Shown here piece by piece: positions 16,203-24,583 of a stretch of DNA of 64,000 nucleotides. The stretch covers positions 1,573,757-1,637,756 of the forward strand of contig NZ_OY763408.1 in assembly GCF_963667405.1 (NCBI RefSeq). The letters are read 5' to 3'. Both the position numbers and the translations under genes were made by a program. How positions within the stretch are numbered: the first letter of the stretch is position 1; each line of letters opens with the position of its first letter. A model generated the notes under the pieces. It saw nothing but the letters and a program-made list of their open reading frames with translations. It had not been told where the DNA came from and ran no database searches. The stretch comes from an uncultured Sphaerochaeta sp. (GTDB lineage Bacteria; Spirochaetota; Spirochaetia; Sphaerochaetales; Sphaerochaetaceae).

Positions 16203-17576
16203 ATGAACGAAGTCCAGCTGTGCCTTGCAGAGATGCGTACCTTTTTTGCCAGTGGAACAACCTTGTCCGTAGCTTGGCGAAAAGAGCAGCTCCTGAATCT
16301 GAAAAAACACATTCGTGAGTACGAAAAGCCCATCATGAATGCGCTCTTTGAGGATTTGGGCAAGTCGGACTTCGAGGCCTTCGCCTCCGAGATAGGCATT
16401 GTCTACCAGGAAATTGACAATCATGCCAGGCATCTTGAACGCTGGGCTGCAAAGAAGCGGGTGAAAGGCTCGCTGCTCTCGTTCCCCTCCAAGGCCTACA
16501 CCATCGCCCAGCCCAAGGGTGTCGTGCTGATCATGAGTCCCTGGAACTATCCGTTCCAGCTCAGCATCGCTCCCCTGGTCAGCGCTCTGGCTGCAGGCAA
16601 CTGCATCATTCTCAAACCTTCCAGATACAGTTTTCATACCGCACAAGTATTGGAAGATCTGCTCTCCAAAACGTTTCCCAGTCACCATGTCGCCACCTTC
16701 CAAGGTGGCAGTGAGATGAACAAGGAGTTGCTCTCGCACCGCTTCGACCACATCTTCTTTACCGGAAGCCCAGAGGTGGGACGCATTGTGATGCAGGAGG
16801 CTGCAAAGAGACTGACTCCAGTCACCCTGGAATTGGGCGGCAAGAGCCCGGTCATCGTGGAAGCTGACAGCGATATAGACCTTGCGGCACGGAGAATCAT
16901 CTGGGGCAAATGTCTCAATGCCGGACAGACTTGCGTTGCACCAGACTATGTTTTGGTTGACCAGAAAGTCGAAGAGCAGTTGCTGGAAGCACTCAAGAGA
17001 GCAGTGACTGCCATGTTCGGGACCGAAGCACTCCACCACAACGATTATCCGCACATCATCAACCAAAAGCATTTTTCACGCCTGATTTCCCTCTTTGATA
17101 TGGGGAATCTTGCCTATGGGGGGCAAATAGATCCCAAGTCACTGCGGATTGCACCGACAATCATCACAGACCCCAAGCTCGATTCTCCGTTGATGACCGA
17201 AGAGATTTTCGGGCCCATCCTTCCTCTTGTCAGGTACGATTCCTTCGAACAAGCATTGGCGTTTGTGCAGAGCCGTGAACATCCTCTGGCTCTCTACCTT
17301 TTCAGCAACAACAAGGAACATCAGCAGCAGGTGGTGCAAACACTGCAGTATGGCGGTGGATGCATCAATGATGTGGTCATGCATCTCTCCAACTCCCATC
17401 TTCCCTTTGGGGGGGTTGGGCAGAGTGGTATCGGGTCCTATCATGCCAAGGATGGATTTCTCACCTTCAGCCATACCAAGAGCATCCTGCAGAGCTCTGC
17501 CCTTTTGGAAATCAAACTGCGATATGCGCCGTTCAGGGGAAAACTTGCCCTTATCAGGCGTCTGTTCCCATCATAG
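16203..17576 (+). CDS. NAD(P)+-dependent aldehyde dehydrogenase (class 3-like)
   Basis: This 457-residue enzyme oxidises aldehydes to carboxylic acids. It shows the Rossmann segment with SPWNYPFQLSIAPLVSALAAGN and KPS, the FTGSPEVGR loop, the general base E210 in LELGGKSP and the nucleophile C244 in NAGQTCVAPDYV. The length (about 450) and the short C-terminus resemble the fatty aldehyde/class 3 dehydrogenases (AldH, YwdH type). The C-terminal 30 residues are basic and hydrophobic, possibly membrane-associating. The start at 16203 has GGGAGAGAG upstream. The next gene begins 8 bases after the stop with its own AGGAGG overlapping the stop codon, so the two are co-translated. Confidence 0.92.
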   Translation: MNEVQLCLAEMRTFFASGTTLSVAWRKEQLLNLKKHIREYEKPIMNALFEDLGKSDFEAFASEIGIVYQEIDNHARHLERWAAKKRVKGSLLSFPSKAYTIAQPKGVVLIMSPWNYPFQLSIAPLVSALAAGNCIILKPSRYSFHTAQVLEDLLSKTFPSHHVATFQGGSEMNKELLSHRFDHIFFTGSPEVGRIVMQEAAKRLTPVTLELGGKSPVIVEADSDIDLAARRIIWGKCLNAGQTCVAPDYVLVDQKVEEQLLEALKRAVTAMFGTEALHHNDYPHIINQKHFSRLISLFDMGNLAYGGQIDPKSLRIAPTIITDPKLDSPLMTEEIFGPILPLVRYDSFEQALAFVQSREHPLALYLFSNNKEHQQQVVQTLQYGGGCINDVVMHLSNSHLPFGGVGQSGIGSYHAKDGFLTFSHTKSILQSSALLEIKLRYAPFRGKLALIRRLFPS

Positions 17577-17584
17577 GAGGTCCC

Positions 17585-18484
17585 ATGTTCAAGAAATGGA
17601 TGGTAGGTGTACTGCTTTTGTTCTGCAGCATTTCAATGGTTGCAGCCTTTGATCTGAGTGAGGCTGATGCCTTGTATGATCGCGATGATTTCGCCCAGGC
17701 CAAAATCGCCCTGGAGGCCGAGCGATCGAAGGCTGCCAACGTCAAGGAAGAAGCTGAGGTGCTTTGGAGGCTTGCCCGGGTAATGGTAGGCCTGGGGGAT
17801 GATTTGGATGAGGAAGACAAGGACGGAAAATTCCGCCTGTACGAGGAAGGCGAAGCGTACGCTTTGCTGTCATTGGAGAAGGCTCCTTCGGCAATGGCGT
17901 ATCTGTGGAAGTCCTCGAACTCTGGACGCTGGGGACAGACGAAGGGACCTTTGAATGCGCTTGGCAAGGCAAAGGGAATGCTTGGGGATCTGACCGAAGT
18001 GGTCAATACCTTCAACACCCTGGATTCGACCGAAACCTGGTATGTGCTTTCCAGCCTGTATGATGAGTTGCCCGGTGGCATGATCTCCTTCGGAGACAAG
18101 GAGTGGGCGATCAGCTACATGCGCATGGCAATGGACACCCTCACCAGCAAGGAGCTCTACCCCGGCCATTACAAGAAATTGGCAGAGGAGCTCTATGCGC
18201 GCAACTGGAGCGCTTCCAAACGGACAAAGGAACTGAAAAAGATGCAGGCCGATTGGCAGAAAGCTTCCACCAATCTTGAGCGGTATCGCTACTATGAGGG
18301 GAAGGACGGCGGAAACACCAAGCCTTTCTACTCATCGGTTCCGCTGACGGGCATGAGTGATCGGCAGGAAGCAGTGATGGTACTCTCCTATATTTTGGAA
18401 AAGTACAAGGTATTCCGTCCGATCAAGGCATCCGATACGGAAGAGATTGCCGAAATCGAAGCTTTGCGGAGCAAATGGGTCTAG
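17585..18484 (+). CDS. exported helical-repeat protein of unknown function
   Basis: This 299-residue protein starts with a clear signal peptide (about 1-21, ending SMVAA before FDLSEAD). A helical, TPR-like region follows: paired helices such as ADALYDRDDFAQAKIALEAE and AEVLWRLARVMVGLGD. No lipobox cysteine is in the right position, so it is probably periplasmic rather than a lipoprotein. The C-terminal half has Trp and Tyr clusters with no motif I recognise. It is translationally linked to the aldehyde dehydrogenase by an AGGAGG that overlaps the upstream stop, but a functional link is not evident. A hairpin terminator follows. Confidence 0.75.
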   Translation: MFKKWMVGVLLLFCSISMVAAFDLSEADALYDRDDFAQAKIALEAERSKAANVKEEAEVLWRLARVMVGLGDDLDEEDKDGKFRLYEEGEAYALLSLEKAPSAMAYLWKSSNSGRWGQTKGPLNALGKAKGMLGDLTEVVNTFNTLDSTETWYVLSSLYDELPGGMISFGDKEWAISYMRMAMDTLTSKELYPGHYKKLAEELYARNWSASKRTKELKKMQADWQKASTNLERYRYYEGKDGGNTKPFYSSVPLTGMSDRQEAVMVLSYILEKYKVFRPIKASDTEEIAEIEALRSKWV

Positions 18485-18492
18485 GATAGCAG

Positions 18493-18518
18493 TGAGGGAA
18501 GGCAATCGCCTTCCCTCA
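18493..18518. terminator. bidirectional hairpin between convergent genes
   Basis: An 11-bp perfect stem TGAGGGAAGGC / GCCTTCCCTCA with an AATC loop sits between the ends of two convergent genes (stops at 18484 and 18529). T-runs are poor on both sides, so termination may be partly factor-dependent. Confidence 0.6.
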
Positions 18519-18528
18519 TCCCAATGCA

Positions 18529-20001
18529 TCAGTGCTTGAAGGGATTCTCCCCTTCATACAGCTGTTCTTCCTTCCGATTGAAGGCGATATCCTCTATTCC
18601 CAGATAGGAGAAGAGGGAAAACAACGTCTTCCCAGCATGGCCGTAGGCAAGCGCTGCATGGTGTGGGTATGCCTTTCTCAGCAGTACATACCGATAGAAA
18701 CGGGCCATCCCCTCGATGCCGATGATGCCGATGCTGCCGAAGCTGTTCGTCGGAACATCCAACACCTCGCCTTCCGCAACATACGCCTTCAACTCACCTC
18801 GGGCGTTCGACTGGAGTCGATAGATGGTGACCGGTCCACTGATCAGGTCCCCTTCCAAAGTACCACGCGTAATATCCGGCTCTTTCGCATCCGGCTCAAG
18901 ACCGCGCTTCATGATAAGCTGGTACCCCATGTGCGGATTGCGCAAAAGCGAGCAAGAAGTATTGCCGCAGTGGAACCCCATGAACAGATCATCATTGCGG
19001 TAGGACCGATGGGTCCTGATATGCTGTTCATACACGGGGGCGGGAACGGTGTTGTTGATGTCCAGCAAGGTAACCGGATGATCGGTCACACACAGTCCGA
19101 GATACTCACTGAGCGCCCCATAGATATCCACCTCACAGCTAACGGGTATTCCTCGTGAAGTCAGGCGGCTGTTCACATAGCAGGGAACAAACTTGAATTC
19201 GGTCTGGAAAGCCGGCCAGCACTTGTTGGCGAATGCAACATATGAGCGATCGCCCTTGTGCGCTTCAGCCCAATCGAGCAAAGTCAGCTCATATTGTGCA
19301 AGCCTGGGAAGGATCCCCTCATAGGGGCTGGAACCGATTTCCTTCGACATCTCCTCAACCAAAGCTGGGATGCGTTCATCACCTGCATGCTTGTTGTAGG
19401 CGACCAACAGGTCGAGCTCACTGTTCTCCTCAATCTCCACCCCAAGGTCGAAGAGACCTTGGATTGGTGCATTGCAGGCAAGAAAATCCTGGGGCCGAGG
19501 TCCGAAGCTGATGATCTTCAGCTGTTTCAGGGAAAGAACCGCACGTGCAAGCGGTATGAATTCCTCGATCATTGCAGCAATCTCTCGGTCAGATCCCACC
19601 GGATACTCAGGAATATGGGCTTTCAGCGAACGAAGGTGCAGGTTATAGGAGCAGTTGAGCATGCCGCAAAAGGCATCACCACGCCCGTCGTACAAATCAC
19701 CGTCCCCCTCGGCAGCGGCAACATACATCACCGGCCCATCAAAGTATTTTGCCAGCAACGTTTCGGCTGTCTCCGGCCCAAAATTGCCCAGGTAGACAAC
19801 CAGGGCATTCACCCCGTGCCGGGCAAGATCTTTCAGGGCATTGCGCATATCCATTTCACTCTCAACCGTGACAGGACACTCATACAGCTCGCCGTCGTAG
19901 GCCTTTTTCACTGCCTTTCGCCGTTTCTCCGACAAGGTGATGGGAAAACAATCCCTGCTCACCGCCACCAGCCCCATATGCACGTTTGCCATGTTCTGCA
20001 T
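18529..20001 (-). CDS. L-fucose/L-arabinose isomerase-family protein
   Basis: This 490-residue cytosolic protein has the overall fold of the FucI/AraA ketol-isomerases. It has an N-terminal substrate domain (about 1-170 with AAAEGDGDLYDGRGDAFCG), a middle domain, and a C-terminal barrel with candidate metal ligands E in CEVDIYG (about 302), D in LLDINNT (about 327) and a histidine in GFHCGN or in the PHHAA segment. It is the second gene of an operon after araD, 14 bases downstream, which suggests a ketose/aldose isomerase step feeding a ribulose- or fuculose-phosphate pathway. No kinase or transporter is adjacent. The start at 20001 has AAAGGAG upstream. Exact sugar not determinable. Confidence 0.78.
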   Translation of the reverse strand: MQNMANVHMGLVAVSRDCFPITLSEKRRKAVKKAYDGELYECPVTVESEMDMRNALKDLARHGVNALVVYLGNFGPETAETLLAKYFDGPVMYVAAAEGDGDLYDGRGDAFCGMLNCSYNLHLRSLKAHIPEYPVGSDREIAAMIEEFIPLARAVLSLKQLKIISFGPRPQDFLACNAPIQGLFDLGVEIEENSELDLLVAYNKHAGDERIPALVEEMSKEIGSSPYEGILPRLAQYELTLLDWAEAHKGDRSYVAFANKCWPAFQTEFKFVPCYVNSRLTSRGIPVSCEVDIYGALSEYLGLCVTDHPVTLLDINNTVPAPVYEQHIRTHRSYRNDDLFMGFHCGNTSCSLLRNPHMGYQLIMKRGLEPDAKEPDITRGTLEGDLISGPVTIYRLQSNARGELKAYVAEGEVLDVPTNSFGSIGIIGIEGMARFYRYVLLRKAYPHHAALAYGHAGKTLFSLFSYLGIEDIAFNRKEEQLYEGENPFKH

Positions 20002-20015
20002 AGCGTTCTCCTTTG

Positions 20016-20714
20016 TTACTTGTTCTGCCCGTAGTAGGCTTGTGCCCCATGTTTGCGCAGATAATGCTTGTCCAGCAAGGCTTGGTCCATGGCTTCATGA
20101 TCCTGCCTTCCCAAGAGGATGGTATGGTACGCCATCATCGCGACCTCTTCCAGGACTACGGCATACTCCACTGCCTTATGGGCATTCTTTCCCCAACAGA
20201 ACGGACCGTGGCTCTGTACGAGGACAGCAGGCACTGCCAGCGGGTCGAGACCTTCGAACCGTTCGACGATCACCTTGCCGGTTTCCCACTCGTACTCACC
20301 CTTGATCTCTTCCTCAGTCATTGCCCGGGTGCAGGGAATCTCACCATAAAAATAGTCGGCATGGGTCGTCCCCAAGGCAGGGATCCCCCGTTTGCTCTGA
20401 GAGAAGATGGTTGCCCAACGGCTGTGGGTATGCACTATCGCATTCACCGTGGGAAAATGGTTGAACAGATATCGGTGGGTAGGGGTATCAGACGAGGGAT
20501 TGCAGGTCCCTTCCACACGTTTTCCTGTTTTCAGATCAACCACCACCATGGAGGATGGGGTCAATTCAGCATAGGGAACACCACTGGGCTTGATCACCAT
20601 CAACTCCCGGTTCTCATCGACTGCAGAGACATTGCCCCAGGTAAAGGTTATCAGCTTATGTTGTTCAAGCAGCAAATTTGCCGCACAGACTTCCTCTTTC
20701 AGGTTTTCCAGCAT
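20016..20714 (-). CDS. araD: L-ribulose-5-phosphate 4-epimerase
   Basis: This 232-residue class II aldolase-family enzyme interconverts L-ribulose 5-phosphate and D-xylulose 5-phosphate. The zinc and catalytic residues fall close to E. coli AraD numbering: D76 in SSDTPTH, H95 and H97 in HTHSRW, and H169 in [10 protein letters not shown] (E. coli 171). The start at 20714 (MLENLKEE) has GAGGAG six bases upstream; an upstream in-frame start would lie in the promoter. It is the first gene of a two-gene operon with the isomerase-like protein. An inverted repeat in front of it is a likely operator. The related L-fuculose-phosphate aldolase is less likely given length and the D76 motif. Confidence 0.9.
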   Translation of the reverse strand: MLENLKEEVCAANLLLEQHKLITFTWGNVSAVDENRELMVIKPSGVPYAELTPSSMVVVDLKTGKRVEGTCNPSSDTPTHRYLFNHFPTVNAIVHTHSRWATIFSQSKRGIPALGTTHADYFYGEIPCTRAMTEEEIKGEYEWETGKVIVERFEGLDPLAVPAVLVQSHGPFCWGKNAHKAVEYAVVLEEVAMMAYHTILLGRQDHEAMDQALLDKHYLRKHGAQAYYGQNK

Positions 20715-20724
20715 AGTCACTCCT

Positions 20725-20774
20725 CTTGGAATTTGTTCAAAAAACAGTGTGTTCCAAGCCAAGGCTGTTGTCAA
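20725..20774 (-). promoter_or_regulatory. candidate araD promoter with inverted-repeat operator
   Basis: On the minus strand TTGACA (20774-20769), a 17-base spacer and a weak CACACT -10 are followed by the araD ribosome-binding site. A perfect 7-bp inverted repeat CTTGGAA...TTCCAAG has one arm in the promoter spacer (20752-20758) and the other just downstream (20725-20731), 20 bases apart. A weak -10 with an overlapping palindrome suggests a regulated sugar operon. Confidence 0.5.
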
Positions 20775-20802
20775 GGCCAACCAGATTTGTTGTCAGGCAA
20801 GG

Positions 20803-20831
20803 TTTTCATTCTGGGAAAAAACTCGTATGAT
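20803..20831 (+). promoter_or_regulatory. promoter of the CLC gene (predicts a leaderless mRNA)
   Basis: TTTTCA, 17 bases, TATGAT. The -10 ends 7 bases before the ATG at 20839, so transcription would begin at or one base before the start codon. Confidence 0.65.
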
Positions 20832-20838
20832 ACGCGGT

Positions 20839-22152
20839 ATGGAGACACGAAAGAGACCTTTCACTATCCCGGTGCTGGCCTGGACACTACGAGCCGTCAT
20901 CATGGGATGTGTGGTCGGACCGGCAATAGCATTGCTTACCTACTTGGTCGCACTGGCCAGCAACATCAGAGCCGCAAATCCCCTTGTGCTGTGGGCAATC
21001 CCTGTCGGAGCATTGGTTACCACCTTACTCTACCAGAAAATCGGTCCCTATCTGAAAGAAGGTAGTTCCCAAGTCATCGATATGATCAACCAGGGTATCC
21101 TGGATATCGCCCATCCCACAAGCATCGGGTACAAACAGGATCATAGCGCACATCAGCAAAGGATCTCCTCCAAAATGATCCCTTTGTTGTTGGTGAACAC
21201 TTTCATCACCCACCTTGTTGGGGCTTCGGGGGGCAAGGAAGGGGTTGGAGTACAGATCGGAGCCTCCATCGGCAGCATCATGGGACGGATTGAGGAACGG
21301 GTGCTGAACTCTCCGAAACCTATTCACCAAAAAGGCATCTGGCTGATCAGTGGAGCTGGTGCGGCGTTCGGGGCCTTGTTCAATGCTCCCATTGCGGGAA
21401 CCCTTTTCGGCATGCAGTTTTCCAACCCCAAGGTAAACAGGACCGATGCCCTGCTTCCCTGTCTGGTCGCATCCTTCACCGCTTGCATCGTAAGTCAGGC
21501 GATGAACATGAAAACCTTGGTTCCAGTCAAAGCAACATCCTTTGCACTGGATCTGAAAACCATCGCCATGCTGTTGATCCTCTCCCTTATCATGGGGCTG
21601 GCGAGCCGGCTTTTCTGTCATCTCATCCACCTCACCAAGGCTTTCTTCACCAAGATGACGCCAAATCCGTACAAGAAAGCAGTGCTGGCAAGCACGATGT
21701 TGCTTCTTGCATCCCTCATCATCAACGGGATCAGCGGAAGTTCTGCATACAATGGGCTCTCCATCAACCTGATTCTCGAAGCCGAATACGGTACGACCAG
21801 TGCCCTCGCGCCCTTGTACAAGCTCATCCTCACCGCCCTTACCATCGGCAGCGGGTTTGTCGGAGGTGAAGTGATACCCATTCTGGTTATCGGCGCAACC
21901 ACCGGTTCACTCTTTGCATCATTCATGCCCATCCCTGTCTCCGCTCTCTCCATGTTTGGGGCCATCGGGATGCTCAGTGGATCCACCAAGCTTCCCCTTG
22001 CTTGTTTTGTCCTGGGGCTTGAGCTCTATGGATTCGGCAACCCCACTGCACTTTTTCTAGTCTGTTCGGCATCGTTCATCTTCAGCGGCAGGTTGAGCAT
22101 CTACGAGCGGCAGATCATCCCCGACGGGCTGGATGCCAGCTGGGATGTCTAG
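20839..22152 (+). CDS. CLC-family anion transporter, probably fluoride/proton antiporter type
   Basis: This 437-residue membrane protein has the CLC fold. The pore motifs are GASGGKEGVGVQIGAS (GREGP-type region with the gating Glu), NAPIAGTLFGMQF, and GSGFVGGEVIPILVIGA. The GGEV-P form of the last motif and the KEGVGVQ form of the second resemble the fluoride-exporting CLC-F branch more than chloride channels; this is inference. The open frame extends 249 bases upstream, but that part would run antisense to araD. The ATG at 20839 has no Shine-Dalgarno, and the promoter places the mRNA 5' end at the ATG. No fluoride riboswitch was recognised upstream. Confidence 0.82.
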   Translation: METRKRPFTIPVLAWTLRAVIMGCVVGPAIALLTYLVALASNIRAANPLVLWAIPVGALVTTLLYQKIGPYLKEGSSQVIDMINQGILDIAHPTSIGYKQDHSAHQQRISSKMIPLLLVNTFITHLVGASGGKEGVGVQIGASIGSIMGRIEERVLNSPKPIHQKGIWLISGAGAAFGALFNAPIAGTLFGMQFSNPKVNRTDALLPCLVASFTACIVSQAMNMKTLVPVKATSFALDLKTIAMLLILSLIMGLASRLFCHLIHLTKAFFTKMTPNPYKKAVLASTMLLLASLIINGISGSSAYNGLSINLILEAEYGTTSALAPLYKLILTALTIGSGFVGGEVIPILVIGATTGSLFASFMPIPVSALSMFGAIGMLSGSTKLPLACFVLGLELYGFGNPTALFLVCSASFIFSGRLSIYERQIIPDGLDASWDV

Positions 22153-22160
22153 GATCTGGG

Positions 22161-22210
22161 TTGACAAAAGGTACATGGGTGCTTAATATATGAATATCCA
22201 ATCATATATT
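22161..22210 (+). promoter_or_regulatory. promoter with overlapping palindromic operator of the metal ATPase
   Basis: TTGACA (22161-22166), 17 bases, TAATAT (22184-22189). A perfect inverted repeat AATATATG (22185-22192) and CATATATT (22203-22210), with a 10-base centre, starts in the -10 and runs past the transcription start. AT-rich palindromes in this position are typical of ArsR/SmtB/CadC metal sensors. No such regulator gene is nearby, so it would act in trans. Confidence 0.72.
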
Positions 22211-22226
22211 GATATTAGAGGCTCCT

Positions 22227-24530
22227 ATGGATACTACCAGAACTTATCGCATTGAAAACCTAGATTGTGCAGCCTGTGCGGCGAAACTCGAAACCACCAT
22301 CTCCAAGCAACCCGGTGTTGACCAGGTTGCCCTCAATTATCTCGGAAAACAGCTGACCATTGAAGCAAGCCAATCCATGGGACCCTCCTTCTGGAAGAAA
22401 CTGGAAGAGACCATTCTGCAAGAAGAACAGGATGTGCGGCTGACCGAACTGCAAGACCAGCAGATGCGTACCTACACGTTCAGCGGCATTGACTGCCCGG
22501 TGTGTGCACAAAAAGTGGAGGAAGCGCTTCGCACATCCGATGGGGTTCTTGATGCACACGTTGATTTCGCAGCCAAGCAAGTGAGAATCAAAACAGAGGG
22601 GCAAAAGGACCAAGCGTTTCATGACCAACTCATTGCAAAAGCAAAAAAAGTGGAGCCATCGCTTGTGCTGAAGGCTGACCAGCCGATGCAACCGAAGGTG
22701 ATGAAATTCAAGATCCATCGGCAGGTCAGATTCTGGCGAATCGTGTTCGGTTTGCTCTTCTTTGCTGTGGGGCTCGCCACACAGTACGCTCCCCTGTATT
22801 TGGTCAGCTATCTGATTGCAGGCTATGATGTTCTGGCGAAAGCAGGTCGGAATCTGTTGCACCTCCGTCTCTTTGACGAGTATTTCCTGATGAGCATCGC
22901 TACCCTTGGGGCAGTGGCCATCACCGAGTATGGAGAGGCAGCTGCTGTCATGCTCTTCTATCTTGTGGGTGAGTTCTTCCAGGAGACCGCCGTGACCAAG
23001 AGCAGGGATTCGATCGTGGAAGCCTTGCATCTCAAAAGCGAGGAAGCCCGCGTGGTCACCGCTGAGGGCACGGCTGTGGTGCACCCCACCCAAGTGGCTC
23101 CCGGCACTACAATACGGGTGTTGGCAGGCGAGAAGATCCCCCTGGATGGAACGGTGGTGCAGGGAAGCAGCACACTGGACACCCAGAGCCTGACCGGGGA
23201 ATCCCTGCCCTTTTCCTGCGAACGTGGGGATGAAGTGCTCAGCGGTTCGGTCAATCTGAGCGCAAGCTTGGATATCCTGACCACGAAGGCGTACGAAGAG
23301 AGCACTGCCACCAAGATTCTCCATCTGGTGGAAGAATCGTCAGCGAGAAAGGCCCCCACCGAACGCTTCATCACCACCTTTGCGCGGTACTATACCCCTG
23401 TTGTCGTGGTACTGGCCCTTGCATTGGCCCTTGTTCCATCCCTATTCACCGGTGACTGGGGAACCTGGACCTATCGTGCCTTGGTGTTCCTGGTGGTAAG
23501 TTGTCCTTGCGCACTGGTCATCAGTGTTCCCTTGACCTTTTTCAGCGGCATCGGTCGTGCCGCACGCGAAGGCATGCTGGTCAAGGGAGGGAACTATCTG
23601 GAAGCATTGGCAAAAGCCGACACCCTGGTCTTTGACAAGACAGGAACACTCACCCGCGGCGTTTTCTCTCTGACTGGAATCCAGAAACCTGACGACTCCC
23701 CCTTCGAAGATTCCTATCTGCTCGCACTTGCTGCCTCGGTGGAGCGCCAAAGCACGCACCCCTTGGCCAGGGCATTCGACGCAGTGTCGACCCAGTTCGA
23801 AGCCACTGAAGTCAAGGAGTTTGCCGGAAAGGGACTTACGGCTACCGTCGACGGGCTGGGCATCGCCGCAGGGAATGCTGCACTGATGCATGATCTCAAG
23901 ATTCCCCTGGGCTCACAATCCAATGTGCAGACATCCATCCATCTGGCTATTGAGGGCAAAGTTGAGGCAGTTTTCCTGCTGGAGGATACGCAAAAAAGCA
24001 GCGCTCCTTCCATGATGCAAGGCCTCCGGGGTCTGGGAATCCGCACCATCATCATGCTCAGCGGCGATACGGAGGCCCAGGCCCGAAAGGTCAGTGATTC
24101 CCTCGGTCTCGATGGATGGTATGCAGGCCTGCTTCCGCACCAGAAACAACAGCAGCTCGAGATACTCGCACAAGAGCATCCGAACCTTGTTTTCATCGGG
24201 GATGGGATCAATGATGCCCCCTCGCTTGCTTCAAGCAAGGTTGGTGTTGCCTTCGGTGCCAAAGCAAGTGATGCAGCAATCGAGAGTGCCGATGTCGTCA
24301 TCCTCAGGGATGATCTTTCGGTTGTCACCCGACTGCTGGACATAAGCCGGAAGAGTGCATCCATTGTACGGCAGAATATCGTGCTTGCACTATCGGTGAA
24401 GGCACTTGCCCTGGTGCTGGGTGCTCTGGGCTTCGCTTCCATGTGGATGGCTGTCATTGCCGATACGGGTCTGACTATCGTTGCGGTGCTGAACTCCTTG
24501 CGTATTCTGCTCAGTCGTCCCTCTCGTTGA
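22227..24530 (+). CDS. zntA: Zn2+/Cd2+/Pb2+-translocating P1B-type ATPase
   Basis: This 767-residue heavy-metal efflux pump has two N-terminal metal-binding domains with C14-x-x-C17 (DCAAC) and C90-x-x-C93 (DCPVC). The membrane CPC motif is C426-P-C428 in the context SCPCALVISVP, the P1B-2 (ZntA/CadA) pattern rather than the copper type. Also visible are the phosphorylated D470 in DKTGTLT, the HP motif in QSTHPLA, and GDGINDAP. It exports divalent soft metals from the cytosol. The start at 22227 has TAGAGG five bases upstream; the in-frame start 18 bases earlier lies in the operator. It is a single gene under a palindrome-controlled promoter. The symbol is by class; CadA is an equal alternative. 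Confidence 0.92.
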   Translation: MDTTRTYRIENLDCAACAAKLETTISKQPGVDQVALNYLGKQLTIEASQSMGPSFWKKLEETILQEEQDVRLTELQDQQMRTYTFSGIDCPVCAQKVEEALRTSDGVLDAHVDFAAKQVRIKTEGQKDQAFHDQLIAKAKKVEPSLVLKADQPMQPKVMKFKIHRQVRFWRIVFGLLFFAVGLATQYAPLYLVSYLIAGYDVLAKAGRNLLHLRLFDEYFLMSIATLGAVAITEYGEAAAVMLFYLVGEFFQETAVTKSRDSIVEALHLKSEEARVVTAEGTAVVHPTQVAPGTTIRVLAGEKIPLDGTVVQGSSTLDTQSLTGESLPFSCERGDEVLSGSVNLSASLDILTTKAYEESTATKILHLVEESSARKAPTERFITTFARYYTPVVVVLALALALVPSLFTGDWGTWTYRALVFLVVSCPCALVISVPLTFFSGIGRAAREGMLVKGGNYLEALAKADTLVFDKTGTLTRGVFSLTGIQKPDDSPFEDSYLLALAASVERQSTHPLARAFDAVSTQFEATEVKEFAGKGLTATVDGLGIAAGNAALMHDLKIPLGSQSNVQTSIHLAIEGKVEAVFLLEDTQKSSAPSMMQGLRGLGIRTIIMLSGDTEAQARKVSDSLGLDGWYAGLLPHQKQQQLEILAQEHPNLVFIGDGINDAPSLASSKVGVAFGAKASDAAIESADVVILRDDLSVVTRLLDISRKSASIVRQNIVLALSVKALALVLGALGFASMWMAVIADTGLTIVAVLNSLRILLSRPSR

Positions 24531-24583
24531 TTATCAAGTCCATGTGTGATATCGTTGCACAGATTGGTTGAAGGATTTACAGC

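Noticed and set aside
20590..20838. 83-residue extension of the CLC protein.
   Set aside because: Antisense to araD coding sequence and upstream of the promoter.
20761..20838. Fluoride riboswitch in front of the CLC gene.
   Set aside because: No conserved riboswitch core could be found, and the promoter leaves no leader.
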